Part shown: positions 10,940 to 16,206 of the stretch, one piece after another
Position numbering within the stretch: the stretch's first letter is position 1
Layout of the letters: the number at the start of each line of letters is the position of its first letter
Assembly (NCBI GenBank): GCA_023443045.1
Contig: JAEZWK010000016.1
Span: 1-16,206 of the forward strand
Length of the DNA: 16,206 bases
DNA from: Bacillota bacterium
GTDB taxonomy: Bacteria; Bacillota_A; Clostridia; Tissierellales; Peptoniphilaceae
Direction of reading: 5' to 3'
The notes under the pieces: generated by a model
The model's database searches: none
What the model was told of the DNA's origin: nothing
Seen by the model: only the letters and a program-made list of their open reading frames with translations
Position numbers and translations under genes: made by a program

Positions 10940-11773
10940 TTAATTTTTTTTCCTGATATGAAAAAAATATAATTGCTGAGCATATCCAGCTAAATTTCCA
11001 TATTCTATAGATGCCTTTTGTGCCATTTTTATCCTATTTTTTTCTTTATCAGAAAATCTTTCTTTAAACACTTTTTCCATCCATGTATCAAGCGGAAATA
11101 CATCTCTTTTAGAAAAAGCAAATAATAATATACAGTCTGCAACCTTAGGTCCAATACCTGGCAGTGTTATCAGCAGTTTTCTTGCTTCTTCAGTATTTTT
11201 AGTTTTTATCTCTTCAATTAATTCAGGTCTATTGGATAAAATTTTACTAGTTTCAAAAATATATTTATCTCTATATCCCAACCCAATATTTCTTAATTCT
11301 TCAACCGTGGCATTTGATAGTTCATAGGATGTAGGAAAGCTATAGAATTCTCCAAAACAATCCTTAACTTTTCTACCATATTTTATACATAATTCAGAAA
11401 CTATATTTTTAATTCGCTTTATATTATTGTTTTGACTAATTATAAAAGTATAAATCGTTTCTTCTATGTCTTGAGCTAGAATTCTAACACCTTTTGAAAT
11501 TTCCAAAACATCAGCAGGAAATCCCGCTTGCTTAAGTTTATCAAAATCAGCTTTTACATTTTCATCTAAATTAAAATAATTATAGAAATAATCAAAATTT
11601 TTCTCTTCACCTTCAAAAAAAATCTTTTCTTTTTCTTCTCTTATTAAGATTCTTTTATCCTTGGAATACACAAAAAAACCATCATTAATCTTTTCATATC
11701 TAAAAACTTGTCCACTTTCCAAAATATCTTCTAAATCAAAACACTCAGGTCTATTAAATTCGATTTTATTCAT
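10940..11773 (-). CDS. ogg: 8-oxoguanine DNA glycosylase/AP lyase (HhH-GPD family)
   Basis: A 277-residue base-excision repair enzyme that removes 8-oxoguanine and can cut the resulting abasic site. The N-terminal part (1-90) fits the OGG_N domain, the middle starts with ISQNNNIKRI (112-121), and the helix-hairpin-helix LPGIGPKVADCILLFA (204-219) carries the Schiff-base lysine K210; D229 in PLDTW is the second catalytic residue. This is the OGG1-like type with an N-terminal domain, as found in clostridia, not MutM. It overlaps the end of rex by 8 bp, has no strong ribosome site of its own and is probably translated by coupling. Pairing with a redox sensor suggests expression linked to redox state, which is inference. 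Function is secure, the exact subtype less so. Confidence 0.92.
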   Translation of the reverse strand: MNKIEFNRPECFDLEDILESGQVFRYEKINDGFFVYSKDKRILIREEKEKIFFEGEEKNFDYFYNYFNLDENVKADFDKLKQAGFPADVLEISKGVRILAQDIEETIYTFIISQNNNIKRIKNIVSELCIKYGRKVKDCFGEFYSFPTSYELSNATVEELRNIGLGYRDKYIFETSKILSNRPELIEEIKTKNTEEARKLLITLPGIGPKVADCILLFAFSKRDVFPLDTWMEKVFKERFSDKEKNRIKMAQKASIEYGNLAGYAQQLYFFHIRKKN

Positions 11774-12401
11774 GTTCTTTATCTTCTAAGAAATAACTCA
11801 ATGTATATAAACTTTCACTGAGCCATACATTTTCAACCACAATATCCTCAGGCACTTTTAATTTCTTAGGAGCAAAATTCCATATACCTTTGATACCATT
11901 TTCTACACAAATATCTGCATATTTTTGCGCCACATCCTTATATATGGTGAGAATAGCTATGTCTGTAGGATTGTTTTTTAAATAATTTTCTAATTCTGAA
12001 ATATCATATATTTTAATTCCATCAATGAAAGTATTTACCTTATTAGGATCTCTATCAAATCCTGCAGTAATAGTAAAACCAATCTGAGCAAATTCTGAAT
12101 ATTGGGCAATTGCTTTACCTAAATTTCCCACACCAATAATTATCATCTTTCTGTCAGTGTAAATATTTAAAATCTTCTCCATCGTCTCTTTTAACTTTGG
12201 AACGCTATACCCATATCCCTGTTGACCAAATCCTCCAAAACTATTAAAGTCTTGTCTTATCTGAGATGGATTAAAGCCTGTAATTTTTCCTAACTGCTTA
12301 CTTGAGATTCTGGAAATCCTAATTTCAGTTAATTCAGTTAGTGCTCTATAATATTTTGGTAGTCTCCTAATAATTTGTTGACTCACATCTTTTTTATTCA
12401 T
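11766..12401 (-). CDS. rex: Redox-sensing transcriptional repressor Rex
   Basis: A 211-residue Rex protein, normal length. Rex binds DNA when NADH is low and releases it when the NADH/NAD+ ratio rises, controlling fermentation and hydrogen or alcohol genes in anaerobes. The N-terminal winged helix (about 1-65) includes the recognition part GFNPSQIRQDFNSFGGFG (42-59); the Rossmann domain begins IIIGVGNLGKAIAQY with the GxGxxG loop G90-G95, and D116 follows the second strand. The C-terminal swapped helix is WLSESLYTLSYFLED. ATG has the ribosome site AAGAGGT upstream. Overlaps ogg by 8 bp; divergent from the ABC-F gene, with a possible Rex operator between them. Confidence 0.97.
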   Translation of the reverse strand: MNKKDVSQQIIRRLPKYYRALTELTEIRISRISSKQLGKITGFNPSQIRQDFNSFGGFGQQGYGYSVPKLKETMEKILNIYTDRKMIIIGVGNLGKAIAQYSEFAQIGFTITAGFDRDPNKVNTFIDGIKIYDISELENYLKNNPTDIAILTIYKDVAQKYADICVENGIKGIWNFAPKKLKVPEDIVVENVWLSESLYTLSYFLEDKEHE

Positions 12402-12435
12402 ATTTACCTCTTCTTAATTTATATGATTTTAATGT

Positions 12436-12464
12436 ATTATAGCAGGATTGTTATTTTTTTTCAA
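12436..12464 (-). promoter_or_regulatory. rex-ogg promoter
   Basis: TTGAAA (12459-12464), 17 bp, perfect TATAAT (12436-12441) on the minus strand. This is among the best sigma-A matches in the window and gives a leader of roughly 30 nt before the rex ribosome site. Confidence 0.8.
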
Positions 12465-12468
12465 TAGT

Positions 12469-12486
12469 TTGTTATATTTTGTACAA
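12469..12486. promoter_or_regulatory. Possible Rex operator
   Basis: TTGTTAT-ATTT-TGTACAA is an 18-bp imperfect dyad that matches the clostridial Rex pattern TTGTTAA-N4-TTAACAA at 11 of 14 arm positions. It lies 4 bp upstream of the rex -35. A second perfect half site TTGTTAA starts at 12511. Autoregulation by Rex is common in its family; this site is a proposal. Confidence 0.4.
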
Positions 12487-12491
12487 TATAA

Positions 12492-12520
12492 TTGCATTTA
12501 TTTTTTTTTATTGTTAATAT
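12492..12520 (+). promoter_or_regulatory. Candidate promoter of the ABC-F gene
   Basis: TTGCAT (12492-12497), 17 bp, TAATAT (12515-12520). An alternative -10, TATAAT at 12487-12492, has no good -35. The ribosome site TAAGGAG (12527-12533) would lie almost at the 5' end of the transcript. Confidence 0.45.
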
Positions 12521-12538
12521 ATTATATAAGGAGTGTTT

Positions 12539-14443
12539 ATGAAAGTAATAAGTGCAAATAATCTAAGTTTTAGTTATGATGGAATTGAAAATATTTTTAG
12601 CGACATAAATTTTATTATAAATGCTGGTGACAAAATAGGTCTAGTAGGAGATAATGGTTCTGGGAAATCAACACTTATAAAATGTATATCAAAAGAATTA
12701 AATCCAAATGGAAATCTATTTATAAATCCAGATATCAAACTTTCTCATCTCAAACAGCAATTGGACATACATGGTAAACAAACAGTTTTGGAGATAAGTT
12801 ATTCAAAATATACACATGTCATAAATCTATCAAAAAAAATTAGAGAATACGAACAAAAAATTGCTGAACTTTCATCTCAAAATATGGATATAACAAAACT
12901 TTTGGATGAATATCAATCATTTATAGATGAATTCGAAAAATTGGATGGTTATCAGATGGATTCTGAAATAAGAGGATATTTAGCTATAGTTGGACTTGAT
13001 TCCACATATTATGATAAAGAGTTAGATACTCTTTCGGGTGGTGAAAAAGCAAGACTTGAACTTGCGCTTTCTTTCATGGAAAAAGCAAATGTAATTCTTT
13101 TAGACGAACCCACCAACCACATGGATATTCAAATGATCAATTATCTCGAAAAATTTCTTGCCGATTATAAAGGAACGTTGATATTAATCTCTCACGATAG
13201 ATCTCTTTTACAAAATGTGTGCAACAAAATTTTTTATATGAATAATGGTACATTAGAAGTTTTTAATTCTAGTTATGAAGATTTTAGAAAAGAAGAAAGA
13301 AAAAAGCGTGATTTAGAAGAGAAAAATTATGAAAATTATAAAAAAGAGTATGAAAGACAGCTAGAAATTATAAAAAGATTCAAAAAATGGAATAGAGAAA
13401 AATCTCATAGGCAGGCACAATCCCGAGAAAAAATGTTATCCAGAATGAAAGAAGAAGTGCCACCCGAAAAAGAGCTCAGTATAAAATTCAATTTTAAAGA
13501 ACCCCAAAGGACTGGTAATGATGTATTGATAGTTGATGGATTGTCCAAAAATTTTACTGATAAAAATCTTTTTAATGACTTAAATTTCAATATTTTTGCT
13601 CAGAATAAGATTGCAATTGTGGGTCCAAATGGTTCCGGTAAATCCACTCTTCTAAAGATTTTAACTGGTGAGATTACAGATTATAGAGGAGAATTTTTAT
13701 GGGGTGTTGGTGTCAAACTCGGTTATTTCAACCAGGAACTAGAAATATTAGACGAAGAAAATACATTGATCGATGAAGTCTATAATTCTTTTCCAGATTT
13801 AGGTATTCATAGGGTAAGAACTCTTTTAGCCAATTTTCTTTTTAGAGGGGATGATGTTTTTAAAGAGATGAAAATGTTATCCGGTGGAGAGCGTGCAAGA
13901 ATTTCACTATTAAAACTAATTTTGACGGGTGCAAATGTTCTCATATTAGACGAACCTACAAACCATTTAGATATTAATAGTAAGGAAATCTTAGAGGAAG
14001 CCCTAAACGCATTCAAAGGCACAATTATTATAGTTTCACACGATAGATATTTTATTGATAATGTAGCTGATAGAATTTTAGATCTTGCTTCAGAAGAAAA
14101 AAAAGTTTTTGAAGGTAATCTTTCTTATTACTACAAAAAATTGCAAGAAAATCAAAAAAGAGATGATTTTGTAGAAGAAAATAAAACTCAAAAACAAAAA
14201 GAGCAAAAAAAGACACGTGAAGAGATTAGAAAAAAACAAGAGTTAAAGAAATTAGAGAAAAAATTAATGGACGAGATAGATTCTATAGAACTTAAGATAC
14301 AAGAGATCGATGAAAAATTATCTGATCCAAATATTTATTCAGATTTTGCTGAAGTAAATGAACTAAATAGAAAAAGAGATGAGTTAAGTGAATTGTTGAT
14401 TTTAAAAATGAATGAATGGGAGGAAGTATCTCAGTTTAATTGA
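12539..14443 (+). CDS. ABC-F family ATPase (YdiF/Uup-like translation factor)
   Basis: A 634-residue soluble protein with two ATP-binding cassettes and no membrane segment. Cassette 1: Walker A GDNGSGKST (37-45), signature LSGGE (165-169), Walker B with D189-E190. Cassette 2: Walker A GPNGSGKST (362-370), signature LSGGE (447-451), Walker B with D471-E472. A charged helical linker (about 240-305) joins them, as in ribosome E-site binding ABC-F proteins, and a coiled-coil C-terminal extension rich in Lys/Glu covers about 540-628. This layout fits the housekeeping YdiF/Uup type, which helps stalled ribosomes, better than known antibiotic-resistance members, but the subgroup needs a tree. ATG at 12539 is chosen because AAGGAG (12528-12533) is properly spaced; the GTG two codons earlier overlaps that site. 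Confidence 0.93.
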   Translation: MKVISANNLSFSYDGIENIFSDINFIINAGDKIGLVGDNGSGKSTLIKCISKELNPNGNLFINPDIKLSHLKQQLDIHGKQTVLEISYSKYTHVINLSKKIREYEQKIAELSSQNMDITKLLDEYQSFIDEFEKLDGYQMDSEIRGYLAIVGLDSTYYDKELDTLSGGEKARLELALSFMEKANVILLDEPTNHMDIQMINYLEKFLADYKGTLILISHDRSLLQNVCNKIFYMNNGTLEVFNSSYEDFRKEERKKRDLEEKNYENYKKEYERQLEIIKRFKKWNREKSHRQAQSREKMLSRMKEEVPPEKELSIKFNFKEPQRTGNDVLIVDGLSKNFTDKNLFNDLNFNIFAQNKIAIVGPNGSGKSTLLKILTGEITDYRGEFLWGVGVKLGYFNQELEILDEENTLIDEVYNSFPDLGIHRVRTLLANFLFRGDDVFKEMKMLSGGERARISLLKLILTGANVLILDEPTNHLDINSKEILEEALNAFKGTIIIVSHDRYFIDNVADRILDLASEEKKVFEGNLSYYYKKLQENQKRDDFVEENKTQKQKEQKKTREEIRKKQELKKLEKKLMDEIDSIELKIQEIDEKLSDPNIYSDFAEVNELNRKRDELSELLILKMNEWEEVSQFN

Positions 14444-14468
14444 AATAGAATTCAAAAAGTTGTATAAT
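14440..14468 (+). promoter_or_regulatory. ccdA-tlpA promoter
   Basis: TTGAAA (14440-14445), 17 bp, TATAAT (14463-14468). The -35 overlaps the TGA stop of the ABC-F gene. The transcript would start around 14475 and reach the AGGAGG ribosome site (14476-14481) almost at once, so the leader is very short. Confidence 0.75.
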
Positions 14469-14485
14469 ATTTATAAGGAGGAGAT

Positions 14486-15139
14486 ATGAATATTTTATCA
14501 GGTTTTTGGGGAGGTATAATTTCATTTTTTACCCCATGTGTATTACCCATGGTTCCAGTTTATTTAATGTATTTAACAGGAGCTGGAGATATCAAAGATT
14601 TAGAAAACGATAGAAAAAAAACTTTTTTAAGAGCTTTAGCATTTGTTGCTGGATTTACTATAATTTTCGTATTATTAGGCCTTTTATCCACGGCTGTTGG
14701 TAAAACAATATTTAAAAACAGATTGCTAATACAAAAAATAGCCGGCGTTATGATGATCATTTTTGGTATCATTATGACCGGAGTTATAAAACTTCCAAAA
14801 GCTTCATCAAAATCTATGAAAGATGCCGGTACTTTTGGTCAAGCCATACTTATGGGAGCTGCATTTGCTATTGGTTACAGTCCTTGTATCGGACCTATCC
14901 TAGGATCAATTTTAATTATCGCAGCTAATCAATCAACAATTCTACAAGGTGCGTTATTGTTATTAGTTTATTCTATAGGAATGGGAATACCTTTCATTAT
15001 TTCAAGCTTTTTTGTAACAGCAATACGTAAGTTTGTTGCTAAATATGATAAAGCAATGAAAATTATTACTATAATTGCTGGTTTAATTTTAATTATTTAT
15101 GGTATATTATTAGTAATAAATAAAGTTAACTTTATTTAA
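14486..15139 (+). CDS. ccdA: CcdA-type thiol-disulfide membrane transporter
   Basis: A 217-residue integral membrane protein with about six hydrophobic segments, the size of CcdA and matching the membrane core of DsbD. It takes electrons from cytosolic thioredoxin and passes them to thioredoxin-like proteins outside the membrane. The redox pair is C18 in FFTPCVLPMVPVY and C134 in GYSPCIGPILG, each in the proline-flanked context typical for the family and at the starts of the two three-helix repeats. ATG follows AGGAGG by four bases. The next gene, 37 bp downstream, encodes a lipoprotein with a CxxC thioredoxin fold, its likely partner. No cytochrome c genes are seen, so a role in cytochrome maturation is not supported here. 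The 3' end lies inside a 22-bp palindrome. Confidence 0.95.
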   Translation: MNILSGFWGGIISFFTPCVLPMVPVYLMYLTGAGDIKDLENDRKKTFLRALAFVAGFTIIFVLLGLLSTAVGKTIFKNRLLIQKIAGVMMIIFGIIMTGVIKLPKASSKSMKDAGTFGQAILMGAAFAIGYSPCIGPILGSILIIAANQSTILQGALLLLVYSIGMGIPFIISSFFVTAIRKFVAKYDKAMKIITIIAGLILIIYGILLVINKVNFI

Positions 15140-15158
15140 AGCATCTAACTTTATTTAA
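15117..15158. repeat. 22-bp palindrome and 13-bp direct repeat at the ccdA-tlpA junction
   Basis: Positions 15117-15138 are a perfect palindrome (arm TAAATAAAGTT). TAACTTTATTTAA occurs at 15127-15139 and again at 15146-15158, 19 bp apart. The left arm can therefore pair with either copy, giving two exclusive hairpins in the ccdA-tlpA mRNA. Confidence 0.7.
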
Positions 15159-15176
15159 TAAAAACTAGGAGGAAAT

Positions 15177-15818
15177 ATGAAAAAAATATTAATTTTAATG
15201 TTAGCAGGAATTTTGACTCTATCTGTTTATGGTTGTTCAAAAACAGATGACAAAAAACCCGAAGATTCAAACGTTCAAACAGAAGAAAACAAAGATAGTG
15301 TAACAGAAGAAAATAATAACTCTTCTGAAAATAATAATGAGGAAAATTCTGACAAAGACTCTTCAGGAATTAAACTAAAAGATTCTTCAGAAGAGGCTCA
15401 AGTAAATGAACCAGCTGTTAATTTTACATTGAAAGATGAAAATGGTGAAGATGTTACTCTAGAAGATCTTCTAAAAGATGGAAAACCAGTGATGTTAAAT
15501 TTCTGGTATAAAGATTGCATTTATTGTGTTGAAGAAATGCCTGAATTAACAGAAGTTTACAAAGAACGTGATGATATAAAAATCGTTTTAGTAAATGTAG
15601 GTAATGATGTTGACAATGAGATTAAATATGTTAAAGATCAAAATATTGAAATTCCTTGCTTGTATGGTGGATCTGCAGTTGCTTCTAAATATTTTATAAC
15701 AGGAACACCTACTAATATTTTTATCGCTTCTGACGGAACATTATTACATGGTCAACCAGGAAAATTAGATAAAGCTGGATTTAATACTTTGATTGACAGC
15801 GTACTAAATTTAAAATAA
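15177..15818 (+). CDS. TlpA/ResA-like thioredoxin-fold lipoprotein
   Basis: A 213-residue exported lipoprotein. The N-terminus has a short positive start (MKK), a hydrophobic core and a lipobox ending VYGC with C20 as the lipid-modified cysteine. Residues 21-75 are a low-complexity Glu/Asn/Ser/Asp spacer that probably lifts the domain off the membrane. The thioredoxin-like domain (about 76-213) has NFWYKDCIYCVEEMP with the CxxC pair C114-C117 and the cis-proline in GTPT (P178). It fits the TlpA/ResA/AlkHP-redoxin group. It most likely receives electrons from CcdA encoded just upstream and keeps extracytoplasmic thiols or a methionine sulfoxide reductase reduced; the final substrate is unknown. 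ATG follows AGGAGG (15167-15172) by four bases. A terminator follows directly. Confidence 0.93.
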   Translation: MKKILILMLAGILTLSVYGCSKTDDKKPEDSNVQTEENKDSVTEENNNSSENNNEENSDKDSSGIKLKDSSEEAQVNEPAVNFTLKDENGEDVTLEDLLKDGKPVMLNFWYKDCIYCVEEMPELTEVYKERDDIKIVLVNVGNDVDNEIKYVKDQNIEIPCLYGGSAVASKYFITGTPTNIFIASDGTLLHGQPGKLDKAGFNTLIDSVLNLK

Positions 15819-15840
15819 AGCGCCAATAGGTGCTTTTTTT
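15817..15840 (+). terminator. Terminator after the TlpA-like gene
   Basis: AAAGCGCC (15817-15824), loop AATA, GGTGCTTT (15829-15836), followed by further T to 15840. Eight pairs including one G-U. It overlaps the last bases of the TAA stop. Confidence 0.88.
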
Positions 15841-15876
15841 GTGAAGATTTTTTTATAAATCTCTTATAAATAAATA

Positions 15877-15904
15877 CATAAAAAAGATGACCATTAGTCA
15901 TCTT
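15877..15904 (-). terminator. Terminator of the converging ABC exporter gene
   Basis: Minus-strand RNA pairs 15897-15904 with 15884-15891 (AAGATGAC and GTCATCTT, loop 5 nt), followed by a run of U (15880-15883 and beyond). It lies just after the stop of the ABC ATPase fragment and faces the tlpA terminator; 45 bp separate the two hairpins. Confidence 0.8.
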
Positions 15905-15907
15905 ATT

Positions 15908-16206
15908 TTATAACTCTATCACTTCGTCCAATAGATCATAATATTTTTCAGGTAGTTTATGTGTTATCATTACAATTGTTTTATCTGAATTTAGCATTAT
16001 TTCTTCTATTTTTTCTGCACTTTGTTTGTCGAGGCTTGAGGTTACTTCGTCTAGGAATATTATATTTTTTTCTCTTGCTAATGCTCTTGCTATTCCTATT
16101 CTTTGTTTTTGTCCTCCGCTTATGTTTGTGCTTCCTTCTATTAGTTCTTCTTCTTTCTTTATTGTTTCTAATCCTACTTTTTGTAGTAGTTCTTCTGCAT
16201 TTGCTT
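15908..16206 (-). CDS. ABC exporter ATP-binding domain, C-terminal fragment
   Basis: Ninety-eight codons are visible, open to the right edge. The fragment holds the ABC signature NISGGQKQRIGIARAL, Walker B NIIFLDEVTSSLD with its catalytic glutamate, and the H-loop histidine in VMITHK, followed by a short C-terminus. The wording of the signature and D-loop (SSLD) is typical of ABCB-type exporters with a fused membrane domain, such as drug, peptide or bacteriocin exporters; Walker A and any membrane domain are outside. Codons from 16025 to the edge end almost always in A or C, while the last 38 codons use T-ending forms like the rest of the window. A terminator follows the TAA stop. Substrate cannot be told. 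Confidence 0.88.
   Translation of the reverse strand, partial: ANAEELLQKVGLETIKKEEELIEGSTNISGGQKQRIGIARALAREKNIIFLDEVTSSLDKQSAEKIEEIMLNSDKTIVMITHKLPEKYYDLLDEVIEL

Noticed and set aside
12539..14443. Antibiotic-resistance ABC-F (Vga/Lsa/OptrA-like)
   Set aside because: The long C-terminal coiled coil and general layout look like housekeeping YdiF/Uup proteins; no sequence feature points to resistance.

Overview
The window is chromosomal DNA from an AT-rich Gram-positive bacterium. The support is a CIRCE element in front of groES-groEL, a Rex redox repressor, purine-rich Shine-Dalgarno sites placed 3-6 bases from the start codon, a Bacillota-type RpoB/RpoC pair, a lipoprotein signal peptide and strongly A/T-biased codons. 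Gene content (CcdA plus a thioredoxin-like lipoprotein, AhpC, Ogg, Rex) fits an anaerobic member of the Clostridia/Tissierellia, possibly an anaerobic coccus of the Peptoniphilaceae. The genus is an inference only.

Layout. Positions 1-231 (-) hold the start of an IS3-type transposase OrfA running off the left edge; the IS end seems to lie only about 25 bp beyond the rpoC stop. Then, all on the minus strand and transcribed right to left: rpoC (321-3920), rpoB (3932-7657), a DUF1893 gene (7801-8220), ahpC (8260-8844), groEL (8930-10558), groES (10570-10851), ogg (10940-11773) and rex (11766-12401). A divergent promoter region (12402-12538) separates rex from plus-strand genes: an ABC-F ATPase (12539-14443), ccdA (14486-15139) and a TlpA/thioredoxin-fold lipoprotein (15177-15818). 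A fragment of an ABC exporter ATPase (15908-16206, -) converges from the right edge. No gene-free stretch exceeds about 150 bases.

Transcription units read from the sequence: rex-ogg (overlapping, promoter with perfect -10); groES-groEL (sigma-A promoter plus CIRCE, strong terminator); ahpC (own terminator, which runs directly into the RBS of the DUF1893 gene); rpoB-rpoC (promoter candidate just behind DUF1893, and a leader with a 12-bp stem); abcF; ccdA-tlpA (consensus promoter whose -35 overlaps the abcF stop). The middle of the window groups redox and stress functions: NADH/NAD+ sensing (Rex), oxidised-guanine repair (Ogg), protein folding (GroES/EL), peroxide reduction (AhpC) and export of reducing power (CcdA to the lipoprotein).

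I see no clearly new multigene system. The most unusual signals are a sharp change of synonymous codon choice inside the partial ABC ATPase near 16025, a 22-bp perfect palindrome at the ccdA end whose right arm is repeated before the tlpA RBS, the ahpC terminator fused to the DUF1893 RBS, and a lysine at the RpoB position equivalent to E. coli Arg529 in the rifampicin pocket.
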